A stretch of DNA of 64,000 nt, taken from NCBI RefSeq assembly GCF_002865645.1, contig NW_020194684.1, positions 465,308 through 529,307 on the forward strand, given 5' to 3'. Each line of letters begins with the position of its first letter. Within the stretch, counting starts at the first letter, position 1. The position numbers were made by a program, and so were the translations under genes. The notes below the pieces were generated by a model. It was not told the origin of the DNA. It did not search any database and saw only the letters and a program-made list of their open reading frames with translations. Positions 47,917 to 60,845 of this stretch are shown here, piece by piece. The stretch comes from Hyaloscypha bicolor E. Lineage: Eukaryota > Ascomycota > Leotiomycetes > Helotiales > Hyaloscyphaceae.

Positions 47917-49205
47917 CATCAAGCTCACTATAGAGATTTATATTGGCACTCTGAACGAAACGTTGAAAGAAATACAAGGCATGACCTAGAGTTCCAAAAC
48001 CCAATCTGTGTTGAGCATCGCAACTGGAGTTCTCAGTCAACGATTCGAGGTCGTATCGGATTCTTTGAGTGAATGATGTGAAGGAAGTTGCCCATTAATT
48101 GAAGTGCCTTCCTGTGGGTGTAAATTGTGTTTCAGGTATTGGTCTATCTTACGAAAGCGGGCGGCATTGAAATTCGTCCAACTCGCTAAGTAAGGACAGG
48201 CGCAATTTTAATGCTGCATTACAAAAATTCTCATAATTCCGCCTTATATTCTATTGTTATAAAACTTTCGCCAAACATAGATTTGCTTCTTTTTTATAAT
48301 GTAAAGCACTTTTGAGGAGTTTCGGGCGTTCTATTGACATTTGGTGTGATTTTCTAAGTGTAGCGATTTTGGTATTCCTCGCATTTTGGCAGATGGACGG
48401 TTTTCGACGCCACGCGCTTTCGTAGAGGCTCGGCGATCGGGATCACCAAGAAGGACTCCAAAGATGATGTTGACAGTCATGTGGAATGGACGGTGATAGT
48501 TCAAAGGACAAAGAGGCAGAAGTGAGACTTGTACCAGGTAATCGATCAACGGAATAAAAACAGACTTCACGCGATACGAAAGTGAGTTCTAGAAATTGAG
48601 ATATTTTCTAGAGAGAAGCCTAATGCTCGTGAAAAGTTTGTGGCAAGACTCAGTACTCCCTAGCGTGAAAGTTAAGCGATGTAGGTGCCTAAGGCTTACA
48701 TAAGAGAATACTCCCCCGCACAATGGCCAGGGGGTCCAGCCATAGGTACTGTAACGGGCAAAGTTCCTGATCACCAACTCATGCATGAAAGGGACTTGAT
48801 GCGCAGGAAATACCAACAAATATGCAGGAAACTTGCAACATCTTGGGGAACAGCCCTTTGCTTGGAATATTTAAATTGTGTTGTCCATCCTGAAGCAAAA
48901 ATAGACCAACTTGAAACTGTTCGTCTCGTCTGGCCCCACGCATGGTCAAGATTACAGGGCTGTGACACCTCTTGGCGGGCTCCCCACCGTAAGTCTGAGC
49001 CACGAACTCAGCATTGCGGCGTAGCAGCAACATCGAACAGTACGAATAAACTACGACAACCAAATTCCTTCTCTTCCCCTAAATAAGCTTCGACCTCTCA
49101 GCTGAAGTTTGCAGATACGAATCGAAGAAGCAACAGCACTCGACACCTGGAGACCTGTGAATCGAGAGTGCGCAAGGCTGACGAGGCTGCAATAAACACT
49201 GAATC
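47917..49205. other. Spacer right of the RIP island
   Basis: Base composition returns to normal at about 47900. Frames at 48331-48570 (minus) and 48685-49086 (plus) have no domain, and I do not accept them as genes. Confidence 0.4.
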
Positions 49206-49772
49206 ATGGCGGACCAACTCAGCGAAACATCTGTACCCCACGTCTCACTCTCTCGACCACTGCCTCCTCTCCCTCCACGTCGAACACACGCACTGTCCAT
49301 ATCAATACCATACCGCGATGATCCAGAGATCGAAGAGGTTGAGATTGAGATTCTCGAGGACCTCCAAGCAGAACGCTCACCGCCGGGCTACGAACCCATG
49401 TACGACTACCTCCGTTCGCAACAATCGAATTCTCAGATTCCCTTACCGAATTGCCAACCAAACCCATCACAAGGCTCAATACGAGTTCCTTATCGAGACC
49501 AACCCTTCATCATCACCATAACCGACACAGATGGAGACACGATCTCACCTCCTCCTTCCTACCATGATATATATAATCCGAATGAAATAGAGATGCGCAA
49601 CTTGCTGCGGAGCTATGAGCTAGACGGCACACCGGCAGAACAGACGGAGGAAATTTGCAGGTGGCTTGTGGCAATGCTGCTCATTGCCCTGACGATCGTA
49701 GGTGTGGGGACTGCATTCAATTGGGGACGAGCGAGTTGTCAGTGGCCGAATGCGTCGGCGTCGAAATGTTGA
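49206..49772 (+). CDS. Single-pass membrane protein with two PPxY motifs
   Basis: A single exon of 188 aa. It contains an internal duplication: PYRDDPEI...SPPGYEPMY (residues 35-66) and PYRDQPFI...SPPPSYHDIY (95-123), each unit with PYRDxP followed by a PPxY (PPGY 59-62, PPSY 116-119). A proline cluster PLPPLPPRR (18-26) could bind SH3 domains. One transmembrane helix lies at about 152-172, followed by a short tail with two Cys, so the PPxY part probably faces the cytosol. PPxY motifs recruit WW-domain ubiquitin ligases of Nedd4/Rsp5 type; an adaptor or sorting role is inference. The layout resembles the three small genes at 12.5-17.9 kb without clear sequence identity. Confidence 0.75.
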   Translation: MADQLSETSVPHVSLSRPLPPLPPRRTHALSISIPYRDDPEIEEVEIEILEDLQAERSPPGYEPMYDYLRSQQSNSQIPLPNCQPNPSQGSIRVPYRDQPFIITITDTDGDTISPPPSYHDIYNPNEIEMRNLLRSYELDGTPAEQTEEICRWLVAMLLIALTIVGVGTAFNWGRASCQWPNASASKC

Positions 49773-50508
49773 TACCCTGGGAATTGGGAGGGGAGTGATT
49801 GCATATTTGAGTTTAGGTTTGGGCGAATGGACTTGGGATATGGCATAAAGCAGGTGTTCGGATGAATGGATGGAAAGAAGGATACCTCCTCAAATCGACT
49901 TGATGTCACGTGATGTGATCCAGATTGTGATTCTGAAAGGGAAGGCCGAACTTGCTCCTTTGATCCTGGCGTTCTGACAAGAAAATTTGAGTTGACGGAG
50001 GTCATGGCTTGGTCTTTACCCTTGTAAGCAACAGTTTGGGCAACTTTCTCACTTTGCACCACTGGAATTTCACCACCCGCCATTGCGTTTCACTGCCAGT
50101 CATTCCCCCATCATGCAAAATATCCTCATTGCTCGATAGCTGGCTGCTCCGACCTCCCATAGCACTCTCATAGCCGGGATGAGAGAAATATAGAAAGTTG
50201 TTGGGGCGAAGATGCTGGCCGCACATAAATATACTCCCAGCGGTGCTGATTTTGAGTCGGGACTTCCAATTCGTAGTGCTCTGAAGGCGGGCTAGCTGGC
50301 TGCCATGCACGCTCGAAGCAACGAACTGGCCTTGCATGAGAAGAGCTCCTCAGTCGAATGGAGGAGTGAATTATTGACGGTTACGTCCCTCCACATGCTC
50401 GGAAATATATGAGAATCACCGAGCTTCCACCGCAAGACATTTAGTAGAAAGGGTATTATTACAATTTCTAATGTATTTCAAAATAGGCCGTTGAAAATGA
50501 TAAATCCT
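49773..50508. other. Spacer between two minor genes
   Basis: Minus frames at 49739-50083 and 50002-50337 have no domain and overlap each other. No supported gene. Confidence 0.4.
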
Positions 50509-51141
50509 TTACATCTCCATTCCAGGCTTGGAATGGATAATTTGAACTTTCCTGCCGGCATCGTCATTTGAAGAAACATCTCTGGCTACTGTAACCTCTT
50601 TCAATCTAGCGAAAGCGGGAGAGATCATCTTTGTGGCCGTCACCAAGAGGCAACATCGAGTAGCTTTGTTCCCCGCTAAATATGTTGGGGTGGTGTTTAG
50701 AGTTCATGGTGCGTTCGTGGATCGATTTGAAGAAGAGGGGTTAAGAGCTTGGAGAAACGCGGGTTAGTGAGTGAGTGGTTGAAGAGAGGAGAGGAACTTG
50801 CCTGGGAGAGATGCGCAGATAATGGAAGCATTAATCTCGATCATTGACCAGATATTGATCGGAGTGCCGTGATATGATTTGCCTTCGGAGGCTGAGAACT
50901 CGAATTGTGTTTGTATAACCTGATAATGCTGGTCAAAGTGTGGTAAGCTACTGCAGACTTCCAAAGACTAGGAAAAACTGGACACATAAATGTACTAACC
51001 CTGCAATGCAAGCCAGAGCGCTGAAACCAAAAACAACAGAAAGAACAAATTTGTCTCTTCTTAGTCTTTTGATATCATTGAGGATCTTGATTGGTGATAT
51101 CAAAACCCAAATTTCCAATAAGATATTGAACACTTCACAAA
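50509..51141 (-). pseudogene. Truncated PTH11-like (rhodopsin-domain) membrane receptor gene
   Basis: Exons about 51000-51141, 50802-50950 and below 50747 encode the last helices and tail of a fungal PTH11-type seven-helix protein. Helix text includes LLEIWVLISPIKI, FVLSVVFGFSALACIAG and TPINIWSMIEINASIICASLP, the last a hallmark of this family. The cytosolic tail ends RLKEVTVARDVSSNDDAGRK with a stop at 50509. Intron 1 (50951-50999) is GT-AG; intron 2 (50748-50801) begins GCAAGT with a CACTAAC branch, a GC-AG intron. The tail frame is not continuous after intron 2. The first four helices are missing upstream of 51142, near the hAT element at 51347. The gene is therefore broken; whether that element caused it is unclear. 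Confidence 0.6.
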
Positions 51142-51346
51142 CTAGAAGACAGGATCAGCTATTAGAGCTTTGGGTGTTCCTAAAATTCCAAGATGTGGAC
51201 TTCCCGCAAAAAAAAAACGCCTCTGCATTACTGTCACGTGCTGCGCACAGGCGTATATATAGCTTCTTCACCGCCCTTAGGGCACGATCATTCATACATA
51301 TATTTACACAAACACACCACATTCCACTTCCACAGCTTGTCCAGGC

Positions 51347-51877
51347 CAGTGTGTCAAAGAATTATTCAAGTTATTCGATTTATTCATGAATAATTCATGA
51401 ATAACTTGAATAAAATAAGAGTAACGAATATCTTAAATAATTTGAGTAAAATAGAATAATTATTCATGAATAACTTGAATAACCATGAATAACCACGTGA
51501 AAGTCACGTGAAAGTAATAAATCAGCATATATTTAAATTAAAAAAAAAGAACTAAGGTACATATTAAGCAGCCTTATATAAGCTAAGCTAATACTTATAT
51601 AAGGCTACTTAAATACAGATTTTCTATAATAAATAAACCGATTATCGCTAAGGTTTGATTCACTTACCAAGCGCCACTACCACCTGATTGGGTAGCAAGG
51701 TGGCGCTAGGTGACGCTAGGTGCGGGCCCCCCCGAAGCCTTGCTCGATTAGGCTAGCTCAATCACGTGCATAGATCACGTGCGTTATTCAAGTTATTCAT
51801 GAATAACTCGAATAATATATGAATAAAATAAGAGTAACGGCCGTTATTCTACTCTACTCTATTCATTTGACACACTG
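51347..51877. mobile_element. hAT-type non-autonomous element, copy 3
   Basis: 531 bp with ends CAGTGTGTCAAA/TTTGACACACTG and a perfect 8 bp target duplication GTCCAGGC (51339-51346 and 51878-51885). Inside both ends are arrays of GAATAACTTGAATAA-type repeats, unlike copies 1, 2 and 4. It contains CACGTGA boxes and an ACCAAGCG motif also seen in copy 4. No coding frame. Confidence 0.93.
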
Positions 51878-51885
51878 GTCCAGGC

Positions 51886-52408
51886 CGTGACAATTACTAC
51901 AGTGGCCTTTCACTTGACCGGTCAGATCACATATCAGATGAACAAGGAGCGCCGTAAAGTTGTGATTATCTTCGTCTAGAGAATAAGCATTGCTATCAAA
52001 ATAATAGTGCCACATGTCATTTTCGCGAAGAAGTTCATCGCTCGTAACTAGATATGTAAATACTAATAATTTTTAAGGACTAAATATTCGATTTGCCATT
52101 TGTCTTAATAAGAGATTCATTGGATTTATCCGAAAGTGGTTTTACGACTCCGTTACATAGTGGCCTTAAGTTTAAGAAGTATTTGAATTTAAATAAATTT
52201 ATTCTTGAGAGCTAGCTTCTAGCTTAGCGCGTGTACTCACAATATTAGGGACACCCTGGATATTCCCTTCTAGTTCCGCCTTCGTCTTTGTAAATTTTTG
52301 TTCTCGTCTTTACTTAGCAGGGCTACTATCCAACCGTACTAGCTATTGTCTCGAAGCCGACCTCTTGTAGTACCTCCATCGCCCCGAGTTGCCCACTGTT
52401 GAATGAAA
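51886..52408. other. Spacer downstream of the beta-galactosidase gene
   Basis: No supported gene. It includes the 3' flank of the GH35 gene. Confidence 0.4.
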
Positions 52409-55400
52409 TTAGTAGGCACTGGGTCTCTGGCTGTAGCTAGGGATTGGGGCCATAGCAGGCTGGAGCATGGATGTCCAGACCGCAGTGCCGGCTTCTAAAG
52501 TGAAGTTTGCGAGGTAGGCGCCGGTGGCTTGTTGCGCCCAGAGCTCGATGGCGAGCCAGTTTTGGCCGTGGTAATTGAGGATACCTATCGCACATCCGTC
52601 AGCCGGGCCTTCTCTTGAATATCTCCCACTCCATTTTTACAAGTAGGAGAGGGATTGGAACATCTTACCCTGCGGCACAGGAAACACCGTCTGCGGCCCA
52701 ATATTATTCGTATACTTCCCAAATTGATACCTAGTCACAAAGTCCCAGTCAGCAAAGCCCATCCTAAAGACTTCCCCCAATCCAGACTGATAATACTTAC
52801 CCATTAACCCACAGCTGCGCCCTATAATCCGCCGTACTCCCCCCAATCGTCGTATTCCCAAACACAAAACTCAACGGGATGTCATAATTCTTCGGCAAAT
52901 CCAAGTGGAAATCTGCTTGGTAAAAAGCCACGCCCGCGTTCTTAATCCCAGTCAAAGGAGAGCCTGATATCCAATTGTGATTTGGGGGAAAGGGAGCAGT
53001 GTAGCCTTGTCTCTCTGCGTATAGACCCCCCTCGTTTAAAGGACCACGGGTTCTGTCGATATATGACTCGCCGCCGAGATTCCCGGTAAGTTTCCACGTT
53101 ATAGCGGATTGAGGACGGCCGCTAAGCTCATAATCCAAAATCCCTCTCGGCAATTTCATTTGGTCAACACCCACAACCCAATTTTCATCCAACCCATTAT
53201 TATCAATAACCACCGTTAACACATAATTCTTCCCAACCCTCAGGTTCGGGAGCGAGTAAGTATCATTGTGGTTCGATGCGGCGTCGATGCCGGGCCAGGA
53301 ACCGAGATATGTGCTATTTAGCCAGACGGAAGAACCATACGCAGAACCGCCTTCTGTAGAGAGGTAGATAGAGCTTTCGTTACCGGAGGCAGTGAAGTGA
53401 CCGCGGTAAATGAGCACGCCTGTGTTATACCCGTAATCACAGCTAAATAGCGATGTGGGTGTTTTTAATGTGTATGGGTTTACGGAGGTGGTATTGCCAG
53501 CGACCGTCCATTTTGAGTCGTCGTATGTGGGTTTTATCTCGGGCAGGTTGTCGAGGAATTTCCAGTCGAGGGTGGAGAGGTCCGGGAGGTTGATGATAGG
53601 CGCAGTATAGGGGAGGGTGGAGGACCATTCGCCGGTCGTTGGGTCGGTGGTAAAGGGGATTTTGAGGCTATTGAAGTGTAGGTCTTTGGTAGTGGAGGGG
53701 GCGCCAATGATTTTTATGGGGACGGTTGCGTTGAGGTCGCCGTTGATGTGGAGTGCGGTGCCTTCGATGTAGACGGAGCGGACGAGGTAACCCGCTTCGA
53801 CGATTACTGAGGTAGTGTTGCCGATGTTGGCGGTACTAGGCAGCCGTGAGTGCCAGTTCATCATGAGAATTGGTGTCAAGACACTTACTATGCACCCCAC
53901 TTATCGTCCCTCACAAAGTCGGGGACCCAGTAGTTATATGCAGTATTCCGGTCCAAGATATACACTAATAGATTTCCAATTTGGACGACAATTCTCGTAG
54001 ACGAAACCTTCCAGTTGAGAATAGTCGTACCAGTAGTGCTCTTAGTAGTGACACCAGCACCTTCGACAATCTTAGCAGGACTCTGGGAGTCAACAGCCAA
54101 CTCATGTTGTTCGTCGGGTCCACCATAGACTATTAGTACAGTTTTCTGGCCGAATTTCTTCCAGGTGAAGATTTCAGCGGTCGAGTAGAGGAGATTGATT
54201 CCACCAAGATCGTAGTCAGTTACATGCCATTTGGAGTCTCTAGCGCTCAATACGAGGCTGCCACCCAATTGGGGAATTGTGAGGGCTCCTTTGCTAGTTG
54301 AGACAGTAAGGCTATAGGTAAGAGCAGTCAATTCCGCATAGCTGTTATGTCTAACAATATAGAAGTTGGTTGCCGTTCCATTGCCGAATAGAGGTGTAGT
54401 AAATGCTAAGGAGGATGTTGTATAGTGGCCGGTTACTGAATTGCCCACTGATGCAGTGAGGTAGGCGGGCGAGACTTTCAGAAAGTTTGCTTCGAGTTTC
54501 AGTTCGCTGTACTTTTCACGGTAGATTTCACGGTTCTCGGTAAGTGACGATCCATAATCGTATGAAGTGTATCCACCGGGATGTCCAAGATTGCCCCAAT
54601 TGGTTCCACCGACTTTAAGCCATTATTATCTACAAGGGGTTCGGTCTTGAGTTAGACTTACAGATCATGTAAAGATTCAAGAGGGCAGCTCCGGCTGCAA
54701 AGTCATTCTTGTAGAAGACACGCTCAAACTCCATGTTGAGCAATACGGCACATTGAGCAAATCCCTGTATAGTATTAGCTGTAAATCTATGAAGATTGCC
54801 AGCGTAGCTTGAACCCACCAAACCACCCCATGGATCAAAGGAACCGCCCTGAAACTCATTCAAAGAATAGAAAGTCGAAGGACTCTGCTCCTCGTGGCTA
54901 GCATGGAAGTAAGTTGGCAAGTTTCCTGAAGGCCAGGTGTACGGGTGAGCACAATCGAAACCAAGAGGGTATGAATCATGACCATAAATATCTACATCTC
55001 CCTCGGTTGTGCCATTAACGACCTCTCCTGGTGCGAAAAGTCCTTGAGCCCCTAATAGAAGTTAGCAACGTATACGAATAGCACCGTGGGAGTCTTACAA
55101 GCATCATTATTCACAAATGGGACAACTACCCCAGCATCCCTCAACTGCTTCTTCACGTAGGCGAAGTATACAGGGTCTGGGAAGCCCCCTGTGACTGGGC
55201 CAACTGAGCCAGAGTATTCGTTTTCGGGCTGGACAAGAATGACTGGTCCGCCATTGGTAATCTGTGCCTTTGCAATAGAAGCCCCAATGTGTGCCATATA
55301 GTTGTCTGTAGCAGCTAGATAGTCTGGCGCTCGGGTTCGAAGTTGTCCTTCGACTCGCTGGAGCCACCCTGGGAAACCACCACCGCTCGATTCTGCATTA

Positions 55401-55889
55401 ATATACTACAGCCTATTAGTCTAGGCCTTTAGTGTTGTGCTTTTAGACTTACAGGACCGGGGCGAGCAATGAGATATATTCCGGCAGTCTGGGCTGCCTC
55501 GTAGAAGGGTTCAAAGGCAAAGACGCCTTCTGCAGAATAATCTCCCGGCTTCCCTTCGAGCAGGGCCCAATGGACATAAAATGACACAGCGTTGAAACCC
55601 AAGGCTTTGACCTTCTGGAAGACGTCGAGCCAGAGATCGGGAACTGGTAGACGGTAAGGATGGAATTCGCCTGAGAAGACAAATACTCGCTCGCCATAGA
55701 CCATTAGGGAATGTTCATCGTATGTGACCTAAGTATTCAATTAACGCTGCCAGAGGTGAGGTTGGCGGAGAATCTCACAATATCCTGAAGTCCGCTCTCT
55801 CTTTCAACATGCATGTGCTTTCCCCCAATTGCCATGGCAACAGCTTGCGCTGCCAGCGCAAACACCGCGAGAGCACGTAGGAACTTCAT
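52409..55889 (-). CDS. Secreted GH35 beta-galactosidase (LacA-like)
   Basis: Eight exons (55779-55889, 55453-55728, 55099-55405, 54662-55051, 53889-54612, 52801-53835, 52669-52730, 52409-52584) join in frame to 1026 aa, close to Aspergillus LacA (about 1000 aa). The signal peptide is [18 protein letters not shown]. The enzyme removes terminal beta-galactose from pectin, galactan, xyloglucan side chains or lactose outside the cell. The TIM barrel carries acid/base Glu192 (QPENEYSG) and nucleophile Glu297 ([14 protein letters not shown]), with NDAW and [20 protein letters not shown] as further landmarks. The C-terminal half has the jelly-roll domains of large fungal GH35 enzymes and many N-glycosylation sites. 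All seven introns are 47-84 nt; intron 4 ends TTAAAG but gives the expected Phe-Gly-Gly. No frameshift: the gene looks functional. Confidence 0.96.
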
Positions 55890-55940
55890 TGTCACAGGCA
55901 AACACAGCTGGATCTCACAAGAAGGAAAACCAAAAAAGAA

Positions 55941-55973
55941 GCGGGGACCCCATCATTTTTATATGCTATATAA
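55941..55973 (-). promoter_or_regulatory. TATA region and possible CreA site of the beta-galactosidase gene
   Basis: ATATGCTATATAA lies about 70-85 bases before the ATG at 55889. Next to it is GCGGGG (55941-55946), which fits the CreA carbon-repression consensus SYGGGG. Glucose repression of this gene is plausible, but one short site is weak evidence. Confidence 0.35.
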
Positions 55974-56944
55974 CCGCGCAGCTCAACTGGAGTTCAGGCG
56001 TATATTACACCTCCTGCTAGCTGCAGAATCCAGGGTGGTCATCTCGTACATCTGCAGCAATTGGAGAAAAAACGGGGCTCTACATCCCATAACATCCGAA
56101 ATAATGAGGAATTCTCGCGAGCTTGTCCATGCAGGGCATAAATGATGAGGCGATGAAGCACTAACTTACCCCGCAGGCACAGAGGGATCCCAGCGCACCA
56201 CAAAGCTTGAAGCGAGGAAACTTCCCTGTCGGTGCAAGTTGGTTCGCTATTTAGGCAAGTGGGATGTCAGGGGTGACACTATTCAGACAAGATTGCGACG
56301 GAGGTTCCACAGGAATTTGCGCGCCTATCAGATGGCTTCGGGTTATTTGTGGGAGAGTGGCCGAGATGCAGGATTCGGATGATCAATTTTCTACAGTAGA
56401 TTTTGAGTTGTCCGTCCGGGGAGTCGGTGCCTATTAGAGCATGTACCGAGGACCCTTGCTTGTTGTACGAGGCCACGGAGCGAGATGGGACGAGATGGGA
56501 CGAGATCTCCCGAGCGAGAGACGGGCAGGCTGGAAATACCTGGCAGAGAAAGGGGTAACGTAACTTCGCGGGCCGTCTAGCCTTCCGACTGCCGCTCATA
56601 TAAAGAGCAGATCTTTAACATTTTCGGAGAAACCATCTAGTTGTGCTTTTACATGCCGACTTACGCTAAAGTCTGACTTGCTACTAGTGTGTGATCCGGG
56701 GAAGAGTGGGGAAGAGCCGTCAAATCTTCAATGGATTTTAATAAAAGCGCTCCATTATTAACAACGGTAGATAGCTTCTTGACTAATTATATCAGTGTTA
56801 GTTGTCACGCCCAAGCGTTGGGTTGCAATGATTACCAATCACGGAAGGTATTATAATTGCTAAAGTTGCACGCACGCAATACTTCTAGGCAAGGCACATA
56901 TTGCCATCTTTCTTGGCTTTCTTGACCAGCTATATGCATCAGAT
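55974..56944. other. Upstream region of the beta-galactosidase gene
   Basis: No supported gene. A minus frame at 56279-56599 has no domain. GGGACGAGAT is repeated in tandem at about 56485-56503. Confidence 0.4.
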
Positions 56945-57589
56945 CTCCCCCGTTTATCCATACAAGCAATTAATTAATCGGGCTCCCGATTAACTAATAG
57001 TAGCGCCCAGTTAGTTAATAGAGGATCGATTACGATTCGGGCTCCAGAGTGGGTCCCGATTGGTTAATCGCATAATATTGAGGTCTCGGGGCTAAAGGAG
57101 CTAAAATTCCCTTATCTACTAGTTTGTTGTCCTAAATATATCCTTAACCCTATACTATTTACTCTGCTTAAGCCTTACTCTTTATAGTATAATATAGCCT
57201 TATTGTAATTAATACTAACTATATCCTCAAGCCTAATTTTCTTTTTTTCTTACTTTGCTACAAAGGCTGTAGTTAAAAGTCTGGAGATTATTAGTATATC
57301 AAAAAAATAATTAAGGTAATTAATTATATTTAATTAAATTAAATTTCTAATTAATTATAATTTGATTATTGAGTTTCAGAAAAAATTAATTATTAGACTA
57401 ATTATAATTAAATATAATTAATTATTTCTAATTATTACATAAAAGTCATATAAAAGTTAAGTAAATAATAAAATCTCTTTATTTTCTCTAAATAACTATA
57501 AGGCCATCGGATAAAATATTAACTAGACTAATAAAATATATATAATACTATAAAACTAAGCTTTTTCGGGAAGGAAAAACTAATTCTCC

Positions 57590-58140
57590 GGCTCGAAATC
57601 CTTTTTCTCCTTTAATCCCTGTTCTTTTTCTGCCTTTTTTATCTCTTCTTCCTCGTTTATAAATATCCCCCAGCTCTTAAGATATATAATCTTCTCGAAA
57701 GTAATCTTATTAAGTCGATTACGTAGTTTAGTATTAATAAGAGCCCCTTGTAAGAAGAAACGCTCGCTGTTACGATTCAGCTTTCGACTTCGTCAGCTGA
57801 CATGGTCAGCTGACATGGTTGCCCATGTCCCGTTGCCCATGTCCCGTTGCCTCCTAGACGCACGTGACGCGGCCGCCTCGCTAGGGAAGTAGGCTTGGAA
57901 TGCACTGGAGATATTTAGAAGGCTAAGCCCCTTCGGGACTAGCGTACTGTGGGGTGCATATACTCCCTCGCAGCCTCCTGTATTCTAGTTTTCCCTTCCT
58001 TAGCTTTGAATCGTCTTCGTAAGGGACCTTCTACCTTGCTTTCCAAGCCCTGAATGCCGTACCCGTGACACTCGCTAGCGGCGGACGAAGCGGGTATTCC
58101 TAAGTACTTCCTTACTATAAGGGATAATACAGGAAACCTA
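57590..58140 (-). pseudogene. hAT transposase remnant, C-terminal dimerisation region, split by a solo LTR
   Basis: Minus strand: VRKYLGIPASSAASE lies upstream of the LTR insertion (about 58071-58110). ERFFLQGALINTKLRNRL continues at about 57765-57712, followed by EKIIYLKSWGIFINEEEE. This is the hATC dimerisation signature (pattern Y-L-x-I-P-x-S-S-x-x-S-E-R-x-F, then L-R-N-R-L and L-K-S-W). The break falls inside the SERxF motif. The rest of the gene toward 60.3 kb is AT-rich with stops and only traces of coding. Its C-terminal frame survived RIP surprisingly well. Confidence 0.85.
57768..58070. mobile_element. Solo LTR inside the hAT relic, not RIP-mutated
   Basis: 303 bp starting TGTTACGATTCAG and ending CCGTGACA, with a perfect 5 bp target duplication CTCGC (57763-57767 and 58071-58075). 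It is GC-rich within AT-rich surroundings, so it arrived after the main RIP of its host. It holds two short tandem repeats, GTCAGCTGACATG twice and GCCCATGTCCCGTT twice. No internal retrotransposon sequence remains, as after LTR-LTR recombination. Confidence 0.9.
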
Positions 58141-60845
58141 ATTTGATTAGCTTTCCAGTAATTAAGTGGCCGAATCTAGAGCTAAATTAGTACATATAGA
58201 TAAAAAAATTATAATAAAGGAATTAGTAGTTCTTAAGGGAATTTGAAATTAAATAAATAAATATTACTTACTTTTTTATCTGCTCTTTTCTCCTCTAAAT
58301 AAGTCATTAATTCGTCTTCTATTTTATCCTCTTAATTATTTATATAAATACCAAGTTCATCTTCGTCTAAATCGTCCATAGATATATCGGAATTAGTATC
58401 TTGAGAATTAGCTATTAAATAGTCTCGTTTATACTTATAAGAGAATTAGTAATTAAATAATTTAAAATTTAAATAGAAATATATACTTATATATTATAGT
58501 CTGTTTTAAGCCTATTATATATATCAGATACCGTACCAGAATCTAGGCCAATTTCAGCTAGTTCTATTCTTTTAATTCGAGGATCAAGAATAAGAGCTAA
58601 ATATAAAGCTTTATTCTTATTATCTAAAATACCGATTTTAGGATAATATTTGCGAAGCTTAGCTATACCCTTATTAATAGCGTTTTCGAAAGTTTTATTC
58701 TATTTATAATTAGTATACTATTAATATAATATAGTTCAGAAAAGACTTACTTTAAATTCGGGTTTAAAACTCTCGAGTTTATTATATATTTTATATATTT
58801 TATATATTTCAGGTATAATATAATATATAATAGGATAGTTCTCGGCTTATAACTTAGTAGTAGCCTTAATAAATATTGAAATTATATTTAAAATATTATT
58901 TAAATAAGTAATTTCAATATTAGTTAATACTAAACTTTTATTTTTAAAAGCCTTCGATTTCGAGCTATTAATAACTGCTTTAATAGCTTTATATATATAA
59001 AGAAAGTCTTTTAATATATAATAAGTTAATAACTACCGTATTTTTTGATCTATAAGTAATTAGTATTAATTAATAATTAAAGGATTAATTAATTACTTAC
59101 CAAGTTAAGGAAATCGAGTATTTTCTATATTAAAAGCTTTAATCTAAGCTTCTAATAGCCGTCGGTTTTCCTAATTATATTTAAGACCTATAATAGTCTT
59201 TCTAACCTTTCTTCAAATTAATAAATCTATAATTTATTAGTAAATCTCTTATAAATAATATAAGAAACTTACTTATTACTTGTTCTACTTCTTCTCTCTC
59301 TTCTCTTTCTTCGATTTCATCTTTTTCTAGCTTATATAAATCCATAGAATAAGAGGTATTATAATCGTTCTTAATAAGAGCTTTTAAGATATCTTGAATT
59401 ACTAGATTTAATATATAAGCTATACAAGAAATATCTCCTTGAAATTTAATACCTTCCTTATTATAATGCTTTATAAAAGCTTGTAATAAGGTATTATTTA
59501 AGCTAGTATTATCTCGAGTAATACTAAATTAAATATATTAGTAGTTTTTCTTAAATAATAAGAGTTATATTACTTACCTAATAATATTATACTCGATATT
59601 ATATGCTTTTAAAGCTTCTAGTAAGACCGAATTCATATATTTACTACTATAAATATCCTTTAAATCTTTTATAACTAATAAATAAGATTTTAATTTAAAA
59701 TCTTTATTTATAAAATAACTAGAAATTAAATTAGTAAATATTATATTAATAAGTTAATAAGAATAACTTATATAGTAATTCCTAAATAAGCCTTTTAATT
59801 TATAGCTATTCAGGCATCTAAAGTAATAGAGAAAGCACTATTTAATAAGATATTTTCTAATAATTCTTCTTTAATAAGGTTACTATTTTTATTAAACCTT
59901 AAAGTAAGTTTGTCTATAAGAACTTGAGAATATAAAGGCAGTACTTTACTATAAAGAAGTTAGTTTAATAATATATAAGATGATTTTTTAATAACTTACT
60001 AGTTCAAGTAATTAAGAAGCTTTCGAAAGCTTGAAGTAATAACTATATAAAAAGAAATATTATTATTAACTATAAAGTCTAATAATAACCTCTTAAAGTA
60101 AGTTATAATAAAGAATTCTAAGTCCGTATTACTAGAACCTTTATTAAAGGAACTTATAATAGATATTTGACTTAATTCGGCTATATTTTCTATAATAATA
60201 TCTAAAATAAAAAGTTAGTTTATTATTTCTTTAAGTTTTAATTATAATTTAAACTTACTTATAGGAGCTTTAGCCTTTAAAGCTTTATTAATATTAACCG
60301 ATTTATATACGTTAAGATAATGAGTTTTATAATTACTTATAGTAGTATTAACTCTTTGCTTTCGAAATACTTTACTAATATTATATTAGCTTTAATTCCT
60401 TTAATTCTAATAAATATAACTTATTTGCAGTTCTTAAATAAGCACTTAATAGTAACTGTTTGATAGTTAATTAGATCCTCCGGGTTCTCTTTAGGAGGGT
60501 TAAGAGTTTTCGAATAATATCCGAGGGAAAATATAGAAGATTATTATTTAAGTAGTTCTAGTTCAAAATCCTCTCTATTTTGAAGGATATTAAGCTTAAT
60601 AGATAATATTTCCAGATAGGTATAGTAGTTTCGAGTAACTTTATAGTAGAAATCTTTTTAATAGGATAAGTAGTTAATATAATATATAGTTTTGAAGTAA
60701 AGAAATCGCTAGAAAATCGAGGAGAATTAGTTATTTATATATAAAATGTCTAAAAATCTAGAAGATTCTTTAATAAGCGTCTAATTAGAAATACTCGCCT
60801 GATTTCAAACTACTAATTTCTAAGATCCCTTATTTGTAATTACTT

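Noticed and set aside
48685..49086. 133-codon plus frame
   Set aside because: No recognisable domain, and overlapping minus frames are equally long.
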